Below are positions 55,885 through 64,000 of a DNA stretch of 64,000 bases, piece after piece. Each line of letters starts with the position of its first letter. The first letter of the stretch is position 1. The DNA is from Polyodon spathula (taxonomy: Eukaryota > Chordata > Actinopteri > Acipenseriformes > Polyodontidae), in NCBI RefSeq assembly GCF_017654505.1, contig NC_054537.1, forward strand, positions 66,102,645 through 66,166,644, given 5' to 3'. Made by a program: the position numbers and the translations under genes. The notes beneath the pieces were generated by a model. It was given only the letters and a program-made list of their open reading frames with translations. It made no database searches and was not told where the DNA came from.

Positions 55885-57550
55885 TGGGTTCCATATGTGT
55901 GTCTCTTGCAAGACTAGACTGCCTGCAAGTGATGGACACGATAAATGCACTGTTTGTATGGGTCACTTTTTGTGAATTGTGTGCTCCCTTTTCTAAGCGT
56001 ACGCTGGCGAACAGGGTAGCATGTCACTCAAAAGGCTCTGTGCCAAGGGGCTCGAGCTAAAGTCCACTTGGGCTCACCCAGCTACGGCTGCAGTGATTTC
56101 CCATTCTGCAGAATCACTATACAGGGTGTTTGAAGCAGACAAGCTGGGTCTTACCAACTTTCCGTCAGCAGAAGTCCCCATTGCTGTGCTTGTTCAGCCT
56201 GCCAACCTGTCTTTGCTAGACAAGGACGTGGCGTGCCCAAATAAGCAATGCAGAGTGATGGAAGTCATTTTAAAGAAAGCATATGCAGCTATTCCGTTTA
56301 CTGCACGCCTGGCAAACTACAATAACATACTTACCAGGCTCAGCTTACTAGGTCCCTGTGACAAAGTGGAAAGGAGTAGAGCAAGTGAAGTGCAGATGCA
56401 GTAATCCAATAAAAAACAGACAACAAAATACAGGTGAAATGGTTTGTTTTATTTTGAAATCCAGTGGTCTGTTAACCAAGCAGAAAATAACAAGGAGTTT
56501 GCAATATACAGCTATGTGTATTGCAGTTGTAATGAAAAAGGCTTGCAGTCCCTTAAATAATAAGCACAGTAATAAACACATAAATACACACGTTCACAAG
56601 TCCAAAGTGAGTGCTCTTAGTGCATGTGGTGAAGTATAATACAATCCGTGCTATTACTGGTGAACTGTAGTGAAATGTTGTCAGGGTTTTAGTGCTGGCC
56701 GTGGGCGACAGCTCTGGATCGTGTTAGCCATCTAGTCTACGTGAACAAATAACAATGAACAACGAATTGGACAGACAGACAAAACAAACCAAACACCCAC
56801 GGTTCTCTTGTATAAATACACAGGTCTTTTCGATTTCAGCATAACCATAATAAGAAACAGATCACATTGCTACGCCCACTATTTATACTGTCAACCATGA
56901 CCCCTTCAATGGTTTAGTGTACCATAGCTCCACCCCCTTTCTAGATGGCCGACTTCCACCAATCTCTAGGAATAAATTGTCAGGCCAACTAGTCCAAGGT
57001 ACTCTGTTCCCTTTACACAGTGCCCTCACAAGTCGGGGGGGGGGGAGGGGGTATATCTAACACCAACAATCATTTGATCTCTGTCACAATCCCTCTCCAA
57101 GAACTACAGGCCCTCGTCTTAGCAACTGGACGAGCTGCACCTAATTTCCAGGAACCTGCTACAGCTGTTCAGCTTAGCGAACAAGTGATAGGCAGAAACC
57201 TGACAGCATTGGTGGCTGCATGCAGGCAGCTCTGGCTCTCCCAAGCACGTGTGATTGATGGAGATAAGATGGCACTGCTGGACGCTCTGGTCACTCCGGG
57301 CCACACATTTGGCCCGGCAGTAGACGAGATGTTACAGCAATCTCACAGCGCAAAGGAGTCCACCAAAGAATTGGTGTGCCCTCTCCCTAAAAGACCCACT
57401 CCACCACGTAACTGGGGCGTCCTAAGCCACTGTCCCAGAGGAAACCAGTACAACAGGGTGCTCCCGCCTCAGGTTGTACTGCCACAACCGCGTTCTGCAG
57501 GGGCAAACGTCCTTTCAAGCGCCCTGTGCAGTAGCAGTAGGACTGGTTCA
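55885..57550 (+). pseudogene. DIRS1-like ORF1 (gag-like), split by an LTR
   Basis: The N-terminal Cys/His segment reads FHMCVSCKTRLPASDGHDKC, then TVCMGHFLCELCAPF across a frameshift. The first half ends ILKKAYAAIPFTARLANYNN, then ILTRLSLLG, directly at the inserted LTR (56357). It resumes at about 57060 with SVTIPLQELQALVLATGRAA, EQVIGRNLTALVAACRQLWL, DGDKMALLDALVTPGHTFGP and AVDEMLQQSHSAKE. The LTALVAA-x-RQLWL block is characteristic of DIRS1 ORF1. The frame is interrupted by shifts and the LTR. Confidence 0.75.
56357..57019 (-). mobile_element. LTR (family A-related), minus, inside the second DIRS
   Basis: It starts TGTGACAAAGTGG and ends CTGTTCCCTTTACACA on the plus strand. The 5-bp flanks are GTCCC and GTGCC (one mismatch). 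The ACTTCCACC block and the AGATGGCCGAC motif are shared with 35538-36230 and 60019-60673. Length 663 bp, with no internal genes. It separates the two halves of the DIRS ORF1. Confidence 0.82.
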
Positions 57551-57700
57551 CCACAGTGGACCTGAAGGACACCTATTTCCTCATCCCAGTAAAACAAGTG
57601 CACAGGAAATACCTGAGGTTTGCCTTTCAGGGAACAATTATTATTATTTGGATGAGCCTTTACTGGATGCGCCACTTGGGAGCTCAGCCAGTGTGTTTAT
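57550..57700 (+). pseudogene. DIRS1-like reverse transcriptase, first block only
   Basis: The frame reads MDLKDTYFLIPVKQVHRKYL, then RFAFQGTIIIIWMSLYWM. DIRS and Gypsy RTs carry VDLKDAYFHIPI, then HRKYLRFAFQG, at this point (motif A, with the catalytic Asp in LKD). Only about 40 residues remain; motifs B and C are missing. Confidence 0.8.
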
Positions 57701-57740
57701 CTGAATTTCTAAAAAGCTTGATTTTATTAGTAGTTTAGAA

Positions 57741-58436
57741 AGTAGTACACAAAGATAAATTAAGATGTCAGTGTGGAAGATCAAGCTAATTTTCTATCCA
57801 ATCTTTACTTTAAAACACATTATTTCCAAAGTCTTTTTTTTTCAGATTTGCTGTACTGAACCTAAGAAATTCACTCAAACTGTCACAAAGTCTGCAGCCT
57901 TTAGACGGGTATGTTGCTCCTGAGAATATAGCGATAAACATATCTTCCAAGCCAAGAGTAATTGTAATTCTCAGCTGCTTGGAAGCTTTAATGGCATAAG
58001 CCAACTGACAATCACTTTTTTGGGCTTCTCAGAATTGTAAGTTTAGGCCAAAAATGTGTCCTGATGTCACCACTAACTTGCCTAGAATCATATTATGGAG
58101 GTACTTCTAAGTATGTCTCATCTACTGTATTTACTCAAATTTTATGCAATTTGGATGGACATTTGGGTACAGAACTTTATTTTTTAACTGGGATAAATGA
58201 AATACTGTTTGATTATCATAGAAGTGTCCTTGACTGCTGAAGACTTTTTAAAATAATTTTACTGCTACTGATTGTACCAGGTATGTCTTAAAACAAAGTT
58301 TCTCAAACTGGAGGTCCCAATGCATAAAGGAGTTGCAAGGCCTTTTGGGGAGGGGGGGTCACGTGATCACAAGAAATGCTGACATAACCTTAATCAGGGC
58401 TCCTTATTTTTGACTGGAACCGTAGAATTAATCCTA
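57741..58436. other. Non-genic stretch
   Basis: No gene recognised. Confidence 0.5.
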
Positions 58437-58660
58437 GTCAACAATCTCCCTCCTGACCTGTGAGCGCTGTATAACAGGAAAAGTGTGCCCCGGACTGGAT
58501 GGTTTGGCAGTTCATTCCAGGGTCAGTTGGAAGTCATCGTCTTAATGCCATAGGTGATGTGTCAGTCATGGATTGTAGGATACGTGGTTGCACTTGGTAC
58601 CGAAGGACGTGACTGAAGGTATATCAGGGGATGTGGCCTATTGCCGAAATGACTGAGTTG
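58437..58660 (+). mobile_element. Partial LTR (family A-related)
   Basis: The start CAATCTCCCTCCTGACCTGT, then GAGCGCTGTATAACAGGA, and later TGGCAGTTCATTCCAGGGTC follow the family A start (4700-4810, CTTCCTCCCAACCTGTGAGG…) with many substitutions. Only the first 150-220 bp are present. Confidence 0.6.
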
Positions 58661-58689
58661 GCGAGTTAGCATGCTGTTGATCTAACTGT

Positions 58690-59800
58690 AAAATAAGGTC
58701 AGTTAATTCTAACATTTGACTTGTTCGGACTTTATTGGCTCTAGCACTGTATGAAATTATTTGGCCACGCAGGTATGCCTTTAGGGTTTCCCAAAGCGTT
58801 ACTGAGGATATACCTGGGTAGAGTTGTTAACTAGGAAAAAATCTATTTGGGAAAAAATAAATTGGGAAGCAATTTTTTATCCATAAAAAAAATATTCAAT
58901 ACAGGTGTATGTTTGATGGAGTACTGCCAGGCTGATGGAAAAAGAAAGCGCAATGGGTCAGAGAGACCATAGGTGTCAAGAAATGAATGAATAGTCAAGG
59001 CAGATTTTGAGGGAGGGGTAGGATTTAAGGAAGAGCTGTCTAGTCTAGGTTCATATACCCCCTGAGTAATAGGTGGTGCATGTGCATACCAGTGACAACA
59101 ATATAACGGCTATTTTTGTCTGCAGTCACCTGTGAGGCAATAAAGGGAATAGATTTGTGAGTAGGATTGCCGCTCCGCAAGCCTTGGCATTAAACTTCGA
59201 ATGAAACAGCTGCCCCACCCAGGACTTACGTATACAAAAGTGTTCTGAGTTTCGGAGATGTGTCTCCTGGAGATAAACAATGCCCACTTTGAGTTGTTGA
59301 AGGTGATAAAGCACCTTATTGCATTCTATCGGATGATTACGCACCTTTACATTCCAGCTTATAAATTTAACCGGGCACCCATTGATGCAAATACTAGTGC
59401 TAGTTGCAACCTGCATAAGATTCTCCAGATCATCAATCTTTGCATGGATTTTGTTGTTTTCAGAGGACAGCAAGTTGCAGGTCGTTCAAAAAGCATTCAT
59501 GCATTCCTCCACCTCCCACACTTTTTCAGTGCACTCTGACAGCATGGCTTGAATTGGGGCTATTGCCATCTAAATCTCAGACCGAAGGGTTGCGATCTCA
59601 TCCCTTATGCTTTCCTTGACAATCCATGTAAAATCATCAAGCACAGCAGAATTGCAACGGGACCCGCAGGGCTTTCTCCTGTATCTGACCTGGGAGTGGG
59701 GATAGTCGGATCAGCGCTGCACAATTTTTTCCTGGCTTGTTTTGGTGGCATTGCCTGGTAAATTTAACCGGCAGCAGCAATAAATCAAATAAAATCAGAC
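58690..59800 (-). mobile_element. L1-type LINE, 5' part with internal deletions
   Basis: Reading from about 59800 on the minus strand: an ORF1 start, a coiled-coil portion of ORF1, an abrupt jump to the ORF2 endonuclease start, endonuclease pieces and then the linker before the RT (ETLKAYLRGQIISYSARANK in the third frame, about 58780-58700). No RT core follows. The order is correct for an L1/Tx1-group element, but both ORF1 and the endonuclease have lost their middles. Confidence 0.75.
59126..59760 (-). pseudogene. L1-type ORF1 coiled coil fused to ORF2 endonuclease start
   Basis: ORF1 starts at about 59751 (MPPKQARKKLCSADPTIPTP). After a frameshift it reads ESIRDEIATLRSEI, then MAIAPIQAMLSECTEKVWEV and ENNKIHAKIDDLENLMQ, the heptad-rich coiled coil of L1-type ORF1 trimers. 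Without a break the same frame (59126-59473) continues as VKFISWNVKVRNHPIECNKV, LYHLQQLKVGIVYLQETHLR, WVGQLFHSKFNAKACGAAIL. That is the endonuclease N-terminus with the N of SWN and the E of LQETH in place. A deletion has joined the two ORFs. Confidence 0.78.
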
Positions 59801-60018
59801 TCAATGCAACAGTTAGCTTTTAGAAAAAAAGGATTACATCTGATTATTAAGGATTTTGTTCAAAGTTGCAGGAGCTTTACTTTTTTACCTCTACTCTATG
59901 GCTGGCCCACTAGTACTCCCTCTGCTTCGTTCCATTTTTGATGGCAAAATTAAATCTTAATTCACCAGAACAACCATGTTAAAACAAATTGGTGGTTACT
60001 GTTCTTTTTCAGGAAGGC
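59801..60018. other. Non-genic stretch
   Basis: May include 5' UTR of the L1-type element. Nothing recognisable. Confidence 0.4.
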
Positions 60019-60673
60019 TGTGGCAAAGAGGTTTGTAGTGCACAGGTGTAGAGGTGATGAAGTGTTTAGAAACGACAATCCAAAACAGTTCAATGGTAAA
60101 TAACAAAGTTTTACTTATGGCTTTTAAATAATAATACTGACTATACACAACAATGTGTACAGTCAGTAAAACCACGGGGTTCAGTCCCGAAATGATAACA
60201 ATAATAAACACACACTTTAAAGAACACCTACACGATCAGCAGTCCAATAGTGAGTGCTCCGGGTGCAAGTGGTGTTGTGAATGTGAAACAGTAATTACAG
60301 TGGTGCAGTGCAGTCCGGGTTTTATGCTGGCTTAACAGCGACAGCTCCCAGTTTAGCCATCTACAATGACAAACAAGAACAGTTAATAGACAAATAGTAT
60401 AACACTAAACACTCATGGTTTCTTTTACTCCTTAACCATAACAGAGGAACAGATCACTTGGCCACATCCCCTGAAATACCTTCAGTCCCATCACCTTTGG
60501 TAGCGAGTGCAATCATCTATCATCCAATCCATGACTTACACATTGCCTAATGTACTAGGGCAATGACTTCTGGTATTATGGCTCTGCTCTCTACCTGGAT
60601 AGCCGACTTCCAACTAACCCTGGGATGAACTGTCAAACCATCCAGTCTGGGGCACACTGTTCCTGTGTACACA
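60019..60673 (-). mobile_element. LTR (family A-related), minus orientation
   Basis: It starts TGTGGCAAAGAGG and ends CTGTTCCTGTGTACACA on the plus strand. It shares GATAGCCGACTTCCAAC, AACTGTCAAACCA and the ACAGCGACAGCTCC block with the minus LTRs at 35538 and 56357. The flanks (AAGGC, GCACC) do not match, so the target duplication is lost or the ends are slightly misplaced. A 19-20-base C run follows directly. Confidence 0.75.
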
Positions 60674-61380
60674 GCACCCCCCCCCCCCCCCCCCCGTGGT
60701 GTGGGTCGGGGTTTCATGTACGAAACATTGGGTTGTCGATATTTTTGGACTGCCCATAACTGTTACTTAAGCTTTACTTGAAGATTGAACACTCTTTTGC
60801 AACAGAAAAGGTTTCCAGAATAAATGTATTGAAGCCAGAAGAAACCAAGGTACAACCAACCATAACCATGTTAAAACAAAACAAACAAAAAAAAGATTTA
60901 TAAATGTAAACGTTAACTTGCAAAGCACTTTCTTTATGTCAGAACTTCTTGTTGTTACTGGCTGCAGAAGCACTATAATAAGACTGCATTAATGAAAGGT
61001 AAGTTCAGTGAAATCTATCCTCTGGACAGCCAGTAATTGTACACATGTGTTCTGAGGCATAAGGCGCATCTTGAAAAAGAACATTCCATTCTGGGTGCCA
61101 AATGATGTTATAAACATAGTCATTGATACAAAATGAACTACATCAATTCTAAAAGAATAAAATGGCCACCTCAGTTCCCAGAACTAAAGAAGTGAGGATA
61201 CAGCCAACACAACACAGTTTGGTCTTCATGTTTGATTATCATAATAAAGGGTTGATAGAAAACAACGCTGGCGTACATGATATTCAAAAAATGCCATTGA
61301 CATCTTACTTTTAAAATGTCTCTTACAGGCTTGACACATTTGTCTCTTCTTTCCACAAGCTTCTTTATGCTCTTAGCACA
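60674..61380. other. Non-genic stretch
   Basis: It starts with a C run (60676-60695). No gene recognised. Confidence 0.5.
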
Positions 61381-61381
61381 G

Positions 61382-61456
<75 letters not shown>

Positions 61457-61461
61457 CGCGT
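61382..61461. repeat. (TG)n microsatellite
   Basis: About 35 TG units ending TGCGTGCGCG. Confidence 0.96.
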
Positions 61462-62879
61462 TCGGTGAACCATGTAATGAACAGCACTGCTTTCAGAACA
61501 TTGGCTTCCTTGTTTTTTCATTCTTAGATTGTAATCATATGGGACACAGGCTGTAGATTGAATTCACACTCTGAATCCCAAGTGGCCATGCTGGAGGTTA
61601 TGTTAAAGCTAATAGGAATGGCATTCCTGTTAGAAAAAAAGTATTTCTAGAACCCAACATTTATGGAAGGCCATAAAATATATTGAAGTACACTGTCTAT
61701 AAACAGTTATTACTTTGTTAATTTACTTTATTTTTACAACATTTTATAGCTATGCATCCTAACCTTACCCTGCATTTTATGTGAATGAAGTAACTCACTA
61801 ACATGCTCTTGCACACCTCTCCTGATAGAATAGAGAAGCCATGGACTTGATACCCATACACTGGATCAAACATTAAATATTAAATATTGAAATGCCCCCC
61901 CAGTCTTCAGTTACAGACCCAGTGGTTATAATAGGACTCAGATAACTGCGTACCTAAAAATAATGTACCTAAAAGGGGCCATATGCGTTAAGACATGCTA
62001 GTGAAAACATGAAAAAATAAATCTGCTAGAGTGTGTTCCATGGAAAATATCCCTAGTATCACAGTAAGGGCACCACAGTAAACTGTGGTTATTCTGTGCT
62101 GCTACTTGAAGTGTAAAACCAATACATTTTTTTCAGCAGAGTGCGCCTAGAGAGCTTTTGGGAATTTAATGGGCTGTATACCATTGTTCATTAACAAGAT
62201 TTCTGCTGAGGATTTGTTTAATAATACCCTCCCTGAAATGTTGGTCAGGTTTTTTTTATTTTTTTATTTACGTACAGTATTGCAGGAATGGGACGGGGTG
62301 TAACAACAAAAATCCTCAAATATCTGTTATTTTTATCACAATTGTTGTTTTTTATTGGTATTTGCTGTAGCACATTTTATATTTAGGGCTTGAAGTTTTC
62401 AGGTTTTATTTTTGATCACATGACATCCCTTTAAACTTAGCTACAAAACAATGTCACTTGTTTTTAGCTTATTATCTTAACTGAGCCCGATTCTGTTTTG
62501 GTTAGCTTTTATTTCAAACAGACGTGACAAATCACTTGAATTGCTCATCGCTAATTGCATTTCATTCTTGCAGTCGCCTAGTTTAACACTGTGCTTTTGT
62601 TATTTTCACTTGTTTAACAGAACTGTCCTGATAGATTTGCTTTTCAGCATAAAATACTCAGTACGGAGTGTACACTGGTAGCAAGTCCATCATTTCAAAT
62701 CTTGATTTGTAGCAACAAAAAAATATATATCTTAAACCCAGTCTTTAATTAGTAGCTTTCTCTTTATTTGGATGCAGAGGGCTTGACAACTACTACTTAA
62801 CATTTAAGTGAAATTCCACCCTTAGTTTTCCCAAATGTTCTACTTAAGTAATAATTGTATTTAAATATTTCCCTTAGGT
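61462..62879. other. Non-genic stretch
   Basis: No gene recognised. Confidence 0.5.
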
Positions 62880-62970
62880 TAGTTAACCGTTGCACAAAAC
62901 GACTTTAGGGAATAACTAAGTGAAAATATGTAAATATCCTGCTGAGGACCCTTAAATCACAAAAACGGTA

Positions 62971-63050
62971 TGGCAGAGTTTTTGGAAATTGAAGAGGACA
63001 GAGCCACACTTAGCAGAAGGATTTGCAGAGAGAAAATCCTTTGGATATAA
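62971..63050 (+). pseudogene. Harbinger transposase, N-terminal remnant
   Basis: The frame opens with MAEFLEIEEDRATLSRRICR, then EKILW and a stop. Harbinger transposases often start with an IEEDEA-x-LRRR-like motif followed by a helix-rich segment. Only about 25 residues remain, with no catalytic region. Confidence 0.45.
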
Positions 63051-63242
63051 TGGATGACGAGCAATTAATAACTAACTATTGACTTGACCGAAATACTGTC
63101 TTTTAAATGTCTGTATAATGCTGGAAGCAGATTAACAGTCTCAAACAACAAGAAATCACGCATTGCTCCCTGTTCTTCAAATACAGCGGTTGCACTTCGT
63201 TTTATCGCAGCTGGTGGCTTTTTATTACTATAAAAATGTATA

Positions 63243-63245
<3 letters not shown>

Positions 63246-63272
<27 letters not shown>
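63246..63272. repeat. Poly-A run
   Basis: About 26 A. Confidence 0.9.
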
Positions 63273-63274
<2 letters not shown>

Positions 63275-63420
63275 ATTTGTCCGGTTGCATAACATCGTAG
63301 GTGAGATTAATGGTTAATTCTGCTAAATACATGATACTGCTCTCACTTTTGTTGCAGATTCTCTAAATCATTTGTAGATTTACCTATTTTTTGTGATGCT
63401 TTTCTGAAATCAGAATACAT

Positions 63421-63422
<2 letters not shown>

Positions 63423-63449
<27 letters not shown>
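63423..63449. repeat. Poly-T run
   Basis: About 27 T, roughly 150 bp after a poly-A run of similar length, so the two could pair. Confidence 0.9.
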
Positions 63450-63454
<5 letters not shown>

Positions 63455-63890
63455 TCGTGAATGCTGCGATTTACCGTTACATTTCCTGCATTCACACATT
63501 CAGTTATTTCCGCCAATTTCTTCTGCGTCATGGCAGTTGTCAAATTCGGACACAGTTTGTCTGTTATTATTTTCTTTCTTGTATTATATTCCTTCATAAG
63601 TATTATGTTTTTCCTCCTCTGTCTACTGTGGGTTTCTTTTCTTTTTATCAGCCATATTAGTTTTCGTTAACTGCCCAAATGTTGCCAACGAGACGGGAAT
63701 TACAGAGTACAGTAAGCTACTCGCCTATTGGTTGAAATCCTAACTAGTTCATGCATATTTAAGTCTTTTCCCTTAGCTAAGGAGAGATGTTAAGATGTTT
63801 TGTGCAACATCCTTAAGTTTTCCCCTTAAGTGAAAAATACACTTAAGTGAAATACTTAATAATAAGATGTTTTATGCAACCGGGCACTGG

Positions 63891-64000
63891 CAAATAAGGC
63901 ACAGGAGTTTTCCATTGCGATCAACAAAAAAAATACATTACTGTCCCACTCCGGTAAGAAGGTTCGGTATTCATCTTCAGACTTTCTTTTTCGATATTTT
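63891..64000. other. Window end, unassigned
   Basis: Nothing recognised in the last 110 bases. Confidence 0.5.

Larger units (their letters stand above)
55500..57740 (+). mobile_element. Second DIRS1-like element, 5' part, split by an LTR
   Basis: The layout is a leader with GGTACCGAG repeats (55500-55840), an ORF1 gag-like gene (about 55860-57550, split by an LTR at 56357-57019) and the start of the RT (57550-57690). It is the same type of element as that at 3893, and in the same orientation. Everything after the first RT block is missing: no recombinase and no terminal repeat. Confidence 0.75.
62880..63890 (+). mobile_element. PIF/Harbinger-like element, mostly non-coding
   Basis: The right end (63866-63888) reads GATGTTTTATGCAACCGGGC, that is, GCCCGGTTGCATAAAACATC on the other strand, the type of terminal repeat seen in Harbinger elements. 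A related left end, AACCGTTGCACAAAACGAC, occurs at about 62886. ACTTAAGTG-type subterminal motifs occur at both ends. A plus-strand start reads MAEFLEIEEDRATLSRRICR, resembling the N-terminus of Harbinger transposases. The remainder of the gene is missing. Length about 1 kb. Confidence 0.6.

Overview
This looks like intergenic or intronic DNA from a repeat-rich ray-finned fish. I see no convincing host protein-coding gene, rRNA operon, tRNA gene or CRISPR array. The fish call rests on the mix of repeats seen together: Tc1-like transposons, DIRS1-like tyrosine-recombinase elements, L2, CR1 and L1 LINEs, a Penelope-like element with a GIY-YIG domain, hAT and Harbinger remnants, a 'gcagacg…cttatcc' short repeat, and many long TA, TG and TTA microsatellites. 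A non-teleost such as a sturgeon is possible, but the sequence alone does not settle it.

Layout. 1-2480: AT-rich, with one possible DNA-transposon end near 690. 2490-3380: truncated Tc1-like element running into a TG/TA microsatellite. 3381-5870: LTR, then the 5' part of a DIRS1-like element split by a solo LTR (4686-5410, target duplication GGACA). 8400-10936: minus-strand CR1-like LINE with an SGNH-hydrolase ORF1. 10937-15410: 3' part of a DIRS element (tyrosine recombinase and terminal repeat) split by an I/RTE-X-like LINE, which is itself split by a solo LTR (12299-12812, duplication CCATC). 16529-18649: two direct copies of a roughly 490-bp sequence, the second with a 53-base poly-C. 19037-25560: broken minus-strand DDE-transposase-like gene of the 'DSCxGQN' type, whose C-terminal piece lies about 4.6 kb from the rest behind an LTR and an almost complete Tc1 element. 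26860-27965: end of a Penelope-like element. 29690-32000: hAT pieces and a dead Tc1. 32488-37032: cluster of LTRs in both orientations. 38219-39800: 5' LTR and gag/protease remnant of a Gypsy-like element. 40610-41110: solo LTR. 41200-42530: Tc1-like remnant. 42950-43210: 5S rRNA-derived fragment beside a short repeat. 47100-47300: mariner/Tc1 fragment. 50447-52945: short repeat, then an L2 LINE 3' end. 55500-57740: second DIRS-like element, again split by an LTR. 58437-60673: partial LTR, L1-type LINE 5' piece and another LTR. 62880-63890: Harbinger-like element.

No element has an intact set of genes. Frames are broken by stops and small indels, and several catalytic residues are lost. What the window offers is a readable order of insertions: four LTRs keep perfect 5-bp target duplications, so host elements can be rejoined on paper and relative ages inferred. 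Residue-level calls come from reading translated frames by eye, and family names are from memory of conserved motifs, not from a search.
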